Shown here: positions 28,260 through 37,828 of the stretch, in pieces
Position numbering within the stretch: position 1 is the first letter of the stretch
Layout: every line of letters starts with the position of its first letter
Assembly: GCA_000597885.1 (NCBI GenBank)
Contig: CP004371.1
Location: 5,410,001 to 5,474,000, forward strand
Direction: 5' to 3'
Source of the DNA: Flammeovirgaceae bacterium 311
Lineage (GTDB): Bacteria; Bacteroidota; Bacteroidia; Cytophagales; Cyclobacteriaceae
Length of the DNA stretch: 64,000 nucleotides
Made by a program: the position numbers and the translations under genes
Notes under the pieces: generated by a model
Database searches by the model: none
The model's input: only the letters and a program-made list of their open reading frames with translations
What the model was told of the DNA's origin: nothing

Positions 28260-29990
28260 TTAGCAACAGCTGCTGGCAACTGCTTCTACAGCTTCACGTT
28301 TTGTAGTGGCTGGTGCGGGTGTACCGCAACAAGCGGCAGACGCTTCTGCCAGTGCAGCTACAGGTGCTGCCTGCTGGTGTCTGATGTCCTCATCAGTGCC
28401 GCAGCCGCAGCCGCTTAATCCATCTGCTTTGGCCTCTTCATCCAGTCTGCAGCAGGCTTCTTCGTTCGTGTCTGGCTGGCCGCCGCAGCAGGCGGAGGCT
28501 GTTGCAGGTGCTTCTTCTTTTTGAACTTGTACCGGTGCTGAACCGCAGCAGACGGCAGCTTTTTGATCATTTGATGTTACTGTGTTCATGGTTTTTTCTG
28601 TTTTTATGTTGATACTATTTTCTCTGTTGTCACTGCAGCCTACAGGGCCACAGCTGTTTGTTTCTATTTCGGGGCTGTCTGGGTTTTTTGCCGGTGCAGG
28701 GGTATCACAGCAGGCTACGGCAGCTTCGGTGCTGACCTGGCGTACGCTGCACACGCCTGTTTCCGGAAGGTTTAATTCTACCCTTGCAGCAGCCTCCAGG
28801 TCGCCAACCAGGTAAGCGGTGATAGAGCGCACCTGCTCGTAGCCGGTGGCCATCAGGAAGGTAGGTGCCCTGCCATAGCTTTTTACGCCCACCACATAGT
28901 AGTTTTTCTCGGGCTGGCGCAGCTCCCGTTCTCCATGTGGCCGTACTGTGCCGCAGCTGTGGATGTTTGGATCAATCAGCTCACTAATCTCCGGCACGCA
29001 CTCCAGTGCCTCATGGTAGGCAACTCTTACTTCGCGGGATAAAGATACATCCGGGCGTGCACCTGTATTGGCAATGATCTCATCGACACCTTCAACCAAA
29101 TGGCGCCTGCCCTGTATTTCGCCGCCAATACTTAGTTTGTCGTTGGCGCTGCTAATGGAGTCTATATGGAAAGGAGTATGGATGTACAGGCTTCCCCTTT
29201 TTACCAGCTGCTCTATTCGCTGGCCCAGAGCACCCCTGGCTTCCAATTGGTCGTTCTCTTTGCCTCCGTAAACTTTATCCAGCCTGTCTGTGATCAGTAC
29301 CCAGTGGAGCTGGGTATCGGGATATTCCTGTTTAAGCGCTGCCAGCTCCAGCAGGGAGTTGATGGCGGAGTGGCCGCCGCCCACCACCATCACTGTTTTG
29401 TTGGCGTAGCGCATTTTGTGGCTGCCGCTGATGTGTGGTATGCCATAAAAGATCCTGCTTTTATGTTCCCCTTCGCCTACGGCCGGCACACCGCCCACGC
29501 CAAGGGGATTTGGGTTTTGCCAGGTGCCGGTGGCATCAATAATTGCCGAGGCTTCGTAGGTTTTCAGCTCTCCCTGCTGCTCTACCCTTATCACAAAGGG
29601 TACCTCTTCCCGGCCAAAGGTTTTTGTTTTATCTAATCCCTTTCGGTTAATGGAGATCACCCGGCTGCCGGTATGGAGGTAAGGTTTTATGCGGGGCAGC
29701 TGGGAGAAAGGCTTCAGGTACTCCATTACCAGCTCCTCTCCGGTAGGCAGGCTGTCTTCCTGGGGCCTTTTCCAGCCCTCTTCATCCAGCAACCTGGCCA
29801 TGGTACTATCTAAGTTGTATTTCCAGGGAGAAAACACCCGTACCCATTTCCACTCCAGCAGGTTGGCGCCTACACTTGCTCCTGCTTCGAACAGCAGAAA
29901 GGGGATATTTCTTTCCGTTAAATGGGCAGCGGCTGCCAGTCCTACCGGCCCGCCACCAATCACTGCCACGGGATATTCACGTACTTGCAT
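28260..29990 (-). CDS. FAD-dependent oxidoreductase with vicinal-cysteine tail (ArsO-like)
   Basis: A 576-residue protein. Residues 1-410 are a flavin monooxygenase/thioredoxin-reductase-like domain with GGGPVG (12-17) for FAD and a second GGGHSA near 205 for NAD(P). The organisation matches flavoproteins of ars loci (ArsO-like). From about 420 the chain is low-complexity with six CC pairs (427, 481, 501, 513, 554, 575), a CGC at 528-530 and single cysteines at 447 and 452: a likely thiol trap for As(III), Hg(II) or similar ions. Met468 is preceded by an AT-rich stretch resembling an intergenic leader, so the last 109 residues may be a captured small gene. Confidence 0.82.
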   Translation of the reverse strand: MQVREYPVAVIGGGPVGLAAAAHLTERNIPFLLFEAGASVGANLLEWKWVRVFSPWKYNLDSTMARLLDEEGWKRPQEDSLPTGEELVMEYLKPFSQLPRIKPYLHTGSRVISINRKGLDKTKTFGREEVPFVIRVEQQGELKTYEASAIIDATGTWQNPNPLGVGGVPAVGEGEHKSRIFYGIPHISGSHKMRYANKTVMVVGGGHSAINSLLELAALKQEYPDTQLHWVLITDRLDKVYGGKENDQLEARGALGQRIEQLVKRGSLYIHTPFHIDSISSANDKLSIGGEIQGRRHLVEGVDEIIANTGARPDVSLSREVRVAYHEALECVPEISELIDPNIHSCGTVRPHGERELRQPEKNYYVVGVKSYGRAPTFLMATGYEQVRSITAYLVGDLEAAARVELNLPETGVCSVRQVSTEAAVACCDTPAPAKNPDSPEIETNSCGPVGCSDNRENSINIKTEKTMNTVTSNDQKAAVCCGSAPVQVQKEEAPATASACCGGQPDTNEEACCRLDEEAKADGLSGCGCGTDEDIRHQQAAPVAALAEASAACCGTPAPATTKREAVEAVASSCC

Positions 29991-30126
29991 AAAGACTTAA
30001 TAGGTTATTTACCTTTAAGTCGGACTGCCTCCCGAAAAGACGCAGGATTTTTACTATTTTTTTTCAGCCAAAGGGATTTTCTGTTTTGTGTCCTGACCAT
30101 AGCTGTTTTGTGATAAATTTATTCCC

Positions 30127-31026
30127 ATGCAAAAGGACCTATCTTCCATCCAGCTCCCTGCTCCGGAAATTTTCAGCTTCCCTGAATGCCTCTGGTACCT
30201 GGACCGTAATTATGATGATTGCACACAGCAGCTGGAGCCACAGGGCATTATTAAATTCCTGCAGCTAAACAAGCTTTCAGTGCTCATCCGGCTAAGTATT
30301 CAGGAAAAGCATTTGCAACTGGAGGCGCTGCAGCCTATGGTGCTGTCTCCGGGGGAGTGGCAGCTTGTAATAGCCTATGTGCAGGAGTGGTTTGATCTCC
30401 AACGGGATATTTCACCGTTCTATCAAAGGCTGCAGCATGATCCCGGTCTTGCTTTTTTGGTCAGGAAATATTGGGGATTAAGGCTGATGGGTATTCCGGA
30501 TCTGTTTGAATGCCTGTGCTGGTCCATCATCGGGCAGCAGATCAATCTCACCTTTGCCTATCGCCTAAAAAGAAGACTGGTGGAAGCCTGCGGCTCCCGA
30601 CTAAGCTGGAAGGGGGCCACTTTTTATGCATTTCCAACACCGGATCAGCTGCTGCGATTGAGTAAGGAGTCGTTACAGTCTTTCCAGTTTTCAGGCAGTA
30701 AAGCAGCTTATCTTATAGAGGTAAGCCGGCTGTTTAGTAGTGGAGCAATCAGTAAAGGAGAATTGGCAAAACTAGATCCTGCAGAAATGTTTAAGCGGCT
30801 AACGGCCATTCGGGGGGTGGGCGAGTGGACGGCAAATTATACCCTCATGAAGAGCATGAAAGTACCAACCAGCATACCCTTTGGTGATGCCGGCCTGTTA
30901 AATGCCTGGAAGAACATATACCAGCTCGCTGCCAAACCCACCAGGGAAGAGCTGATCCGGGGTTTTAAGCCTTATAATGGCTGGGAAGCATATCTGGTGT
31001 TTTACCTTTGGCGGTCGCTAAGCTAG
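30127..31026 (+). CDS. DNA-3-methyladenine glycosylase II (AlkA-type)
   Basis: A 299-residue base-excision glycosylase of the HhH-GPD superfamily. The central CWSIIGQQINLTFA, the helix-hairpin-helix IRGVGEWTANYTLM and Asp254 (PFGDAGLLN) match AlkA, where the aspartate assists base release. It removes alkylated purines such as 3-methyladenine. Two CTGTTTTGTG repeats (30081, 30103) precede the start and may be part of its promoter. The Ada-type methyltransferase gene follows within 110 bases, giving an alkylation-repair unit. Confidence 0.9.
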   Translation: MQKDLSSIQLPAPEIFSFPECLWYLDRNYDDCTQQLEPQGIIKFLQLNKLSVLIRLSIQEKHLQLEALQPMVLSPGEWQLVIAYVQEWFDLQRDISPFYQRLQHDPGLAFLVRKYWGLRLMGIPDLFECLCWSIIGQQINLTFAYRLKRRLVEACGSRLSWKGATFYAFPTPDQLLRLSKESLQSFQFSGSKAAYLIEVSRLFSSGAISKGELAKLDPAEMFKRLTAIRGVGEWTANYTLMKSMKVPTSIPFGDAGLLNAWKNIYQLAAKPTREELIRGFKPYNGWEAYLVFYLWRSLS

Positions 31027-31134
31027 CAGTTCAGCACTATATCACTCATGCCATAAACCCATTATTGCGCAAGTTTCGGGTGTTACGGCTGGCAGAAACA
31101 AAATACCTTTACATCAATCAAAAGGGAAAAGCGT

Positions 31135-31977
31135 ATGAACGAGCAGGCCCATATCAACTACAATCGTATTGCAGCAGCAATAGATTACATCAGGGAGAAC
31201 TTCAGAAAACAACCCAGCCTGGACGAAGTAGCAGAAAAAATCAATTTGAGCCCTTTTCATTTTCAGAAATTATTCACCGAATGGGCGGGGGTGAGCCCGA
31301 AGAAATTCCTGCAGTACATCAGCGTAGCCTATGCAAAAGAGCTCTTAAAGGAAAAACAGGTTTCTTTATTCGATACAGCTTATGAAACGGGGCTTTCAGG
31401 AACGGGCAGGCTGCATGATCTGTTTGTGAAGATCGAAGGCATGACGCCCGGAGAGTACAAAAACGGTGGAGAAAGCCTTTCCATCAATTACAGCTTTGCT
31501 GAGAGTCCCTTTGGCGATATACTGGTAGCCTCCACACCAAAAGGGATTTGCTACATGGCCTTTGCAGAAAACAGACAAACGGCACTTGCTGACCTGCAAC
31601 ACCATTTTCCAAATGCACAGTTCAGACAGATGCCGGACCTGGCGCAACAGAATGCACTCTATATTTTTTCGCACGACTGGAGCAGGCTCAACCAGGTGAA
31701 GCTGCATCTGAAAGGAACCGAATTTCAGCTGAAGGTTTGGGAGGCACTCCTGAAAATTCCCATGGGACAACTATCCACCTATGGTGGCATTGCCGACAGC
31801 ATATCTGGAAGGGGTGCATCACGTGCAGTAGGTACCGCCATCGGGAGCAATCCGGTAGCATTCCTGATTCCCTGCCACCGTGTTATCCTGTCGGGTGGCG
31901 CCCTGGGCGGTTATATGTGGGGTACTACCAGGAAAACGGCCATGATCGGTTGGGAAGCTGCGCAGGTTTCCTCATAG
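31135..31977 (+). CDS. Ada-type regulator/O6-methylguanine-DNA methyltransferase
   Basis: A 280-residue fusion of an AraC helix-turn-helix (about 5-105) with a methylated-DNA-cysteine methyltransferase domain (about 115-275). Cys247 in IPCHRVI accepts the methyl group. It lacks the N-terminal zinc domain (Ada N-Ada10) that senses methylphosphotriesters in Escherichia coli, so any regulatory switch must work differently. It lies directly downstream of the AlkA-type glycosylase gene. Confidence 0.9.
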   Translation: MNEQAHINYNRIAAAIDYIRENFRKQPSLDEVAEKINLSPFHFQKLFTEWAGVSPKKFLQYISVAYAKELLKEKQVSLFDTAYETGLSGTGRLHDLFVKIEGMTPGEYKNGGESLSINYSFAESPFGDILVASTPKGICYMAFAENRQTALADLQHHFPNAQFRQMPDLAQQNALYIFSHDWSRLNQVKLHLKGTEFQLKVWEALLKIPMGQLSTYGGIADSISGRGASRAVGTAIGSNPVAFLIPCHRVILSGGALGGYMWGTTRKTAMIGWEAAQVSS

Positions 31978-32057
31978 CAGTAATTCAGCAGCATAAGGAT
32001 AAGGCCAATTGGCAAATCAGGTATAAGCTCTAATAGCCTGAATAGTGCCACCCGATG

Positions 32058-33041
32058 CTATACCGCTATTGGCAGCTCCCGAATGTATTTGTTGCGGTAT
32101 TGAACTGGCGACAGGCCTGTAATCTTTTTGAAGGTGGTGCGGAAGGCTTTGGGGTCGGTATAGCCCACATTATACATGACCTCATTTACATTTTCCTGGC
32201 TTGATTCCAGGCTAAGCTTTGCGGCTTCTATTTTAACGCGCTGCATGTATTCCACCACCGAGTTAGAGGTAGCCTTTTTAAACCTGCGCTCCAGGTTTCT
32301 GCGGCTTAAGGCCACCATTGAAGCCAGCTCATCTACCGTTATTCTTTCCTGCACATTGTTCTCTATAAACTCCTGCACTTTTTTGATAGCTTCATCCTCA
32401 TGCTCCTTCTGCCCCTGGAAGATCATAAAGGGCGACTGGCTGTTGCGCTGGTAATCGATCTGGAAAGCCTTGCTCATGAAAACAGCAACATTGCGGCCGG
32501 CATATTTTTCGATGAGGTACAAAATGAGGTTCAGGTAGGAAAAAGCACCTCCACTGGAGTAAATGCCCTGCTCGTCGGTAATGATCTTGTCCTCTACCAG
32601 CTGCACACCCGGAAACATCTGCCTGAAGGCATTGGCGGCCATCCAGTGGGTGGCGCATTGCTTGCCATCTACCAGGCCGGTAGATGCCAGCATAAAGGCC
32701 CCTACACATAAACTGGCTACTTCTGCGCCCAGGCTGTACTGTTGCTTAATCCAGGGAATATAAGCTTCGTTGAACTCCAGCACCTTCACCAGGTCGCCAT
32801 CCAGGGCCGGAATAATGATCAGATCAGTTTTTCGGAGATCTTCAGTCAGCACATCGGTGTACACCGTGTATTTTCCGCCTGCTACCGGAACCTCTTCCGC
32901 AAGGCCTACCAGCTGCACCTTAAACAGGGCAGGCTGCCGGATGCTGTTCAGAAACTTGTTCACCTCTGTGAACACCTGGCGGGGGCCTTCTATGCTGCCT
33001 AAAATGGCCCCCTGTGGAACAAGAATAGATATGTGTTTCAT
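32058..33041 (-). CDS. GlxA-family transcriptional regulator (DJ-1/PfpI + AraC)
   Basis: A 327-residue regulator: a DJ-1/PfpI-like domain at 1-190 (SLCVGAFMLA nucleophile-elbow stretch) and a C-terminal AraC double helix-turn-helix at 220-320 (MVALSRRNLERRFKKATSN, GYTDPKAFRTTFKKITG). It is divergent from the VOC pair at 33208, with a shared 166-base control region, and could regulate it; that link is positional only. Confidence 0.9.
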   Translation of the reverse strand: MKHISILVPQGAILGSIEGPRQVFTEVNKFLNSIRQPALFKVQLVGLAEEVPVAGGKYTVYTDVLTEDLRKTDLIIIPALDGDLVKVLEFNEAYIPWIKQQYSLGAEVASLCVGAFMLASTGLVDGKQCATHWMAANAFRQMFPGVQLVEDKIITDEQGIYSSGGAFSYLNLILYLIEKYAGRNVAVFMSKAFQIDYQRNSQSPFMIFQGQKEHEDEAIKKVQEFIENNVQERITVDELASMVALSRRNLERRFKKATSNSVVEYMQRVKIEAAKLSLESSQENVNEVMYNVGYTDPKAFRTTFKKITGLSPVQYRNKYIRELPIAV

Positions 33042-33147
33042 GCTGTGGGGTAGAGCTGTTTAGCAGTTCTAAGGTATGGATAACAATTGTCGCAATCAAC
33101 CCCTTTTATTGCCGTTTTCACACCCCCTCAAGTCTGCTCCGGCCTCG

Positions 33148-33155
33148 TACATTTG
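33148..33155 (+). promoter_or_regulatory. Bacteroidota -7 promoter box for VOC pair
   Basis: TACATTTG matches TAnnTTTG exactly and lies 52 bases before the start codon at 33208. No good TTTG is seen at the expected -33 spacing. Confidence 0.45.
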
Positions 33156-33207
33156 TAATAATACCACAGCGCAGACTAATCTTTTTTAAACCGTAAACCC
33201 TAAAAAA

Positions 33208-33681
33208 ATGGCTACGATCAATCCTTATCTTAACTTTCCCGGTACCACCGAAGCAGCCTTCAACTTTTACAAGTCTGTATTCGGCGGCGAATTTTTAAGT
33301 CTTCAACGGTATGGCGATACCCCTGTCTGTGATGGCATGGTGGTTGAGGAAAAGAACAAAATCATGCACATAGCCCTGCCCATCGGAAAAGGAAATCTAT
33401 TAATGGCAACTGATGCATTGGAGTCAATGGGACAATCACTCACTGCCGGCAATAATTTTTACATCAACGTGGGCACAGACAGTGAAGCAGAAGCAGATAA
33501 ACTGTTCCACGCCCTGTCTGCAGAAGGCCAGGTTGAAATGCCGATTTCGAAGGCTTTCTGGGGAGACTACTTTGGCATGCTGACTGATAAGTTTGGAATC
33601 AAATGGATGGTGAACTACGAATATCCCCAGCAGCAAACCACAGACCATGAAGTAACATCAATCATCTATCAACAACACTAA
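33208..33681 (+). CDS. PhnB-like VOC-fold protein
   Basis: A 157-residue member of the PhnB/YjdN group: INPYLNFPGTTEAAFNFYK at the start and AFWGDYFGMLTDKFGIKW near the end are diagnostic. The family has a glyoxalase fold; no reaction is firmly assigned. Only one base separates it from the next VOC gene, so the two are coupled. A degraded copy of the same family is present at 54735-54865. Confidence 0.9.
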   Translation: MATINPYLNFPGTTEAAFNFYKSVFGGEFLSLQRYGDTPVCDGMVVEEKNKIMHIALPIGKGNLLMATDALESMGQSLTAGNNFYINVGTDSEAEADKLFHALSAEGQVEMPISKAFWGDYFGMLTDKFGIKWMVNYEYPQQQTTDHEVTSIIYQQH

Positions 33682-33682
33682 C

Positions 33683-34123
33683 ATGACAAAAGAACTTTGG
33701 ATCAACCTGCCCGTGAAAGACGTTAACAGATCAAAAGCATTTTTCACCAGCCTTGGCTTTTCGTTCAACCCGCAATACAGCAATGGCGAAGATGGCGCCT
33801 GCCTGATTGTTGGAGAAAGAAATGTAGCCGTGATGCTTTTCAAAGAAACCGCATTTGAAGGCTTTGCCGGGACAAATGTTGCAGATGTAAAACAGGGTAC
33901 TGAAGTACTGTTTTCCATAGATGCAGAAAGCCCCGAAGAAGTAGATGCGCTGGCCAGAAAGGTGGTAGAAGCCGGCGGCACGATCTATGGTGAGCCCGGG
34001 TATAAAGATGGCTGGATGTATGGCTGCGGATTTATCGATCCGGACGGGCACCGCTGGAGTGTGCTGCACATGGATATGGAACGCATGCCCCGGCAGCAGA
34101 AGCAGGATGCTGAGCAGGTATAA
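33683..34123 (+). CDS. VOC-fold protein, paralogue of the one at 25049
   Basis: A 146-residue VOC protein beginning ELWINLPVKDVNRSKAFF and ending DPDGHRWSVLHMDM, closely similar over its whole length to the protein at 25049-25483, which points to duplication within this chromosome. Here the partner is a PhnB-like gene rather than DoxX. Confidence 0.88.
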   Translation: MTKELWINLPVKDVNRSKAFFTSLGFSFNPQYSNGEDGACLIVGERNVAVMLFKETAFEGFAGTNVADVKQGTEVLFSIDAESPEEVDALARKVVEAGGTIYGEPGYKDGWMYGCGFIDPDGHRWSVLHMDMERMPRQQKQDAEQV

Positions 34124-34256
34124 GCTGCCGGTTTATACCTGGCAGCACTTTGTAGCCCGCAATAAATCAAAGGGGGGCAGGGGTTTGTCAGTGCTCTGCC
34201 TTGCTGCATTCAGCCCTGATACAACAGAAGTAATGCACCCTTAAGACAACAGAGCT

Positions 34257-34517
34257 GTGGTAGAAGTTTTTAAAACCAATGTGAGCAGCCCCGATCAGGC
34301 AAACAGGCTGCTTGTACAGATACACAATACCTTTATTCACTACAGGGCTAATTTCGATCTCTGGGATTGTGATCATATCCTGCGCGTTAAAAGTACAAAC
34401 GGATCCATTCAGCCCCTGCCACTGATCCTGCTGCTAAAGAAGAATGGATTTAGAGCAGAAGTACTGCCGGATGATCCACCAGTTGCCGGCAGGCAGCAAA
34501 TGCTCTTGTCACGCTGA
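34257..34517 (+). CDS. Small conserved hypothetical protein
   Basis: An 86-residue protein starting at GTG. The pattern (VEVFKTNVSSPDQANRLLV, then FDLWDCDHILRVKS and LLKKNGFRAEVLPDD) is that of a small ferredoxin-like fold such as heavy-metal-associated domains without the CxxC, and similar small proteins occur in other Bacteroidota. No function is known. Confidence 0.65.
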   Translation: MVEVFKTNVSSPDQANRLLVQIHNTFIHYRANFDLWDCDHILRVKSTNGSIQPLPLILLLKKNGFRAEVLPDDPPVAGRQQMLLSR

Positions 34518-34702
34518 AACTCAACGGGCACCACTGCCGGTGTTTACATCTAAATTCCAGCGCTCTTTTCCAGGCCCTTTACCAATTTTACTCAATCCCA
34601 TAGGAAAGCCTTTACGGCAGATCAGGAAAAAAATCTCTGCCTGATGCCCAATCTTTGCGATAGAACAACTAAGTTGTCCCTACACTATTTTTTACATTTC
34701 CT

Positions 34703-36328
34703 ATGAGCAAATTGTTTACCTCCATCCAGGATGATCTGAAAAGCTTTCTTGAATCCTTAAGTCCTGATGATATACAGCTTGAAATCAGTCCGGCAACCTA
34801 TCATAAAGGAGAACAATATTATGAATGGGAGCTTGTGGATGATGCTCAGTACAGCTTTGACAAATCAAGGCTTACGGCACATGTACAGGGTGGCCAGGAT
34901 TACAGTGTGCTTCTTAGCCTGCAGGAGGGCAGCATCCAGGCAAGCTGCAGCTGCCCAGCAACAGATGTATGCAAGCATATTGCGGCTGTTCTTTTGTATG
35001 CCAGTCAGCACCCGGATGAGGTAGAAATTGGGGAAAATCGCAGCGAGGGCAGCCCGGTGTACCAGCATCTGCTGGATCTTCCGAAGGAGACACTTGTTTC
35101 GCTGGTGCTGGAGTTTGCTCCTGAAGAATTACTACTGCAGATCCATAACCGTTATGCATCAGCTGCGGAAGCTATGGATATCTACAACAGAACAGAAGCT
35201 GCTATCCAAAAATTATTCAGCAACACCGAACTGCTCTACAGCCCCACAGAGTTTAATGAAGCCCTCGAAAACAGAATTGGCCGTCTGCTGGGACTGGAGC
35301 ATCAGCTGCAGGATAAGCTAAGGGAGCTGATCTTTTACATCATCCGGGAGGTGGAAAATGCCATGGATACAGGATACCTGTACGATGATGAAAGCGATAC
35401 GAGTTTTGTGCAGCCCGAGGCATTTGCCACACTGGTGGAAAACTATACCAGGGAACTGCCTTATGATGCTAAGATCAGGTTTGTAACACAGCTGGATGCC
35501 ATGCTGAACGAAGCATCCTATGATACCTTCGATAGTCTGGCAGAAATAAGCGAAGCCAGCTTTCAGGAGGATGAGCTGCCTGCCGTGAAGGCTATACTGC
35601 TGGCAGAGTATGGGGATCTGTCGGTTTCCCTCACCGAAAATTACTACGCCCTGGTTCAGCCGCTTTTAACGGAATCTGAAAAAGAAACCATCCTCCTGTA
35701 TCTTAAGGAAGAAGACAGCATCTGGCTGCTGGAGCTGGCCGAACTGTACCGGCAGCAGGGGCGGGAGGAGGATGCCATAGAAGTGATCAAAGCCTCCCTG
35801 GCAGCCGATCCTGACATGTATGGAGAGGAGCAGGTTTATTTACTGTACCTCGATTTGCTTGGTACGCAGGGACAGGAACTGGAAGCTGCTAGCATTGAGG
35901 CGATGAACTGTTGTGCCAGCAGCAGTATACTGGAAAAAATAGAAGCAGTAGGCGGTACAGACTGGGAACTCTATGAGCGTATCATGGAACAGAAAAATCC
36001 GCAGGGATTGCTGGAGTATCTGGAAAAGAGGGGGCGTTTAGGAGAAGCGATCAGCCTGCTGAAAAGGAGCGATACGATTTGGGATCATTATAGATATTTA
36101 TTTTTCAAAAAGCATAAGAGTGCTTTTCCCAAAGAGGCGGTTCAATATTTTACTGATGTGATCGGCCAAAACCTGGAGTACACCGGCAATTCGCACTATT
36201 ATACCATAGTAGAAGCCCTGAAGCAGATCCGTCAGGTAAATGAGTCACAGGCAGCAGCCATTGTCGAAGACATCCGGTCAAACTACAGCCGCAGGCGCAA
36301 CCTCATGAACCTGCTGTCGGAGTTCTGA
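34703..36328 (+). CDS. SWIM zinc-finger protein
   Basis: A 541-residue protein. The SWIM motif CSCPATDVCKHIAAVLL lies at about 86-102 and binds zinc; it is followed by a long helical region with TPR-like character. SWIM proteins take part in DNA or protein binding, and bacterial ones often accompany SNF2 helicases, but no helicase is encoded nearby. Function unknown. Confidence 0.88.
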   Translation: MSKLFTSIQDDLKSFLESLSPDDIQLEISPATYHKGEQYYEWELVDDAQYSFDKSRLTAHVQGGQDYSVLLSLQEGSIQASCSCPATDVCKHIAAVLLYASQHPDEVEIGENRSEGSPVYQHLLDLPKETLVSLVLEFAPEELLLQIHNRYASAAEAMDIYNRTEAAIQKLFSNTELLYSPTEFNEALENRIGRLLGLEHQLQDKLRELIFYIIREVENAMDTGYLYDDESDTSFVQPEAFATLVENYTRELPYDAKIRFVTQLDAMLNEASYDTFDSLAEISEASFQEDELPAVKAILLAEYGDLSVSLTENYYALVQPLLTESEKETILLYLKEEDSIWLLELAELYRQQGREEDAIEVIKASLAADPDMYGEEQVYLLYLDLLGTQGQELEAASIEAMNCCASSSILEKIEAVGGTDWELYERIMEQKNPQGLLEYLEKRGRLGEAISLLKRSDTIWDHYRYLFFKKHKSAFPKEAVQYFTDVIGQNLEYTGNSHYYTIVEALKQIRQVNESQAAAIVEDIRSNYSRRRNLMNLLSEF

Positions 36329-36439
36329 TTTCTGCCTTTCTGTGCTATGCAACACCCATCTATATAGCTATAGATGAAACACGTTTTGCAAAAAGAACCG
36401 GCGCTAGGTGGGTGGTGGTACAGGTTTACAGCAGTCGTT

Positions 36440-37588
36440 TTACTGCATGTATTTGTTAATGAGGCGCACCATCAGGTTGTTGAGATATTCTACTTCATAT
36501 TCTCCTACAGACGGTTCAAGATGGTCATTGCCAATGCCACTGTGGTTGGTGATGAATACATAGGTGCCGTTGGTAGATAATGCAAAAAAACGCATCAGGA
36601 ATTCAGTTTCTTTTTCGATGCCACTGGCGGTAATAGGAATGATCTTGATGCCTTTTTTTGCTGCTTCTGCTACAGACCTTTGCAGCTCATTGATAATATT
36701 TTGTTCATAATGCGGCGGGGCATCCAAAAGCAAAAAGGCAATTCTTGTTTTAGACCCATCTGACCACTGCAGCTCATTAATTGTTTTGTTTAAGGCAGTG
36801 TGGACTGCTTCAGGAAAGTCTCCGCCGCCATCTGCGCTTTGCTGCCTGATAAAGTTCAGTGTTGTAGCGGTATGGTCTGTAAAGTGCGATACGCGGGTAA
36901 CGTACGCATCCCCTTCATCGCGGTAAAAAACCGAAGAGGTGAGTATTGCAGTGTTCGGGTGGTTTTCTTTAACCCGCCTGATTACATCCTCCAGGTCTTT
37001 CTTCAGAAATTCAAGCTCATCTCCCATAGAGCCTGTTGCATCTACAATAAAGGCGATTTCTGCTTTTTGTGGAGCAGTTGGGTCCGGGTTGGGGATTATG
37101 AACTGATTTACACCCTCTTCAAACAATTTCAGCCTTGTATGTTCCTGACCTCCATTGATAGTTAAAGTATATCCATCGGTACTGACACTTTGCATTTGCT
37201 GGTATAAACCAATCCAGAGTTCAGCTTTTCCGAAATTATCAGTTCTGGCAGACCATATTACCTGGTTGTTGTTTTTAAGCTCTACCTTCGCGTTCCACAT
37301 TGGTACGCCATTGTTATCTACCACCTGCACAGCCACTCTGCCATTGGTAAAAAAACTCCAGTAAGAGGGCATGCCGGCATAATCCTGTTTTCCAAACAGG
37401 TCTTTCCAGTAATCCCATCTTTCCAGATCATTCCATTCACCTGCCGTAATCAGGCCAGACTGTCCCTGCTGGCCATTTCCCGGAATTTCGCCTGACGGCA
37501 TAGCACTCTCGCTCAGATCACTCTCCTCACTACAGGAAGCTGCAAGCAGCAGCATAAAGAACAATAACTTTAGAGGCAGCTTTCTCAT
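36440..37588 (-). CDS. VWA-domain lipoprotein
   Basis: A 382-residue lipoprotein; the start at 37588 gives a proper signal (MRKLPLKLLFFMLLLAASC), while the longer frame adds 16 atypical residues. After a beta-sandwich region (about 60-165) a von Willebrand factor A domain spans 180-375 with the MIDAS-like DATGSMGDE. Such envelope proteins bind ligands through a metal ion. The gene is isolated; ligand unknown. Confidence 0.87.
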   Translation of the reverse strand: MRKLPLKLLFFMLLLAASCSEESDLSESAMPSGEIPGNGQQGQSGLITAGEWNDLERWDYWKDLFGKQDYAGMPSYWSFFTNGRVAVQVVDNNGVPMWNAKVELKNNNQVIWSARTDNFGKAELWIGLYQQMQSVSTDGYTLTINGGQEHTRLKLFEEGVNQFIIPNPDPTAPQKAEIAFIVDATGSMGDELEFLKKDLEDVIRRVKENHPNTAILTSSVFYRDEGDAYVTRVSHFTDHTATTLNFIRQQSADGGGDFPEAVHTALNKTINELQWSDGSKTRIAFLLLDAPPHYEQNIINELQRSVAEAAKKGIKIIPITASGIEKETEFLMRFFALSTNGTYVFITNHSGIGNDHLEPSVGEYEVEYLNNLMVRLINKYMQ

Positions 37589-37828
37589 AAACTTAATATT
37601 TTGAGTGGCACGGAATTCTAAGCAGGAAAACATCATTTACTGCAGCACAGGCTTTGCAGTGGTTCAATATAATATTTGTTACGAACGATAACAAATCCCT
37701 GGCTTAACCATAATGGCCAATCTGTAAAAGCTGCCGTTATAACTATAGGTTTAAATCTGCAGACGGCATTTCAAAAAAAATGTACAGCGCCATGTTTCCA
37801 TCCCCATTGTAATAGGTATCATTATCTT

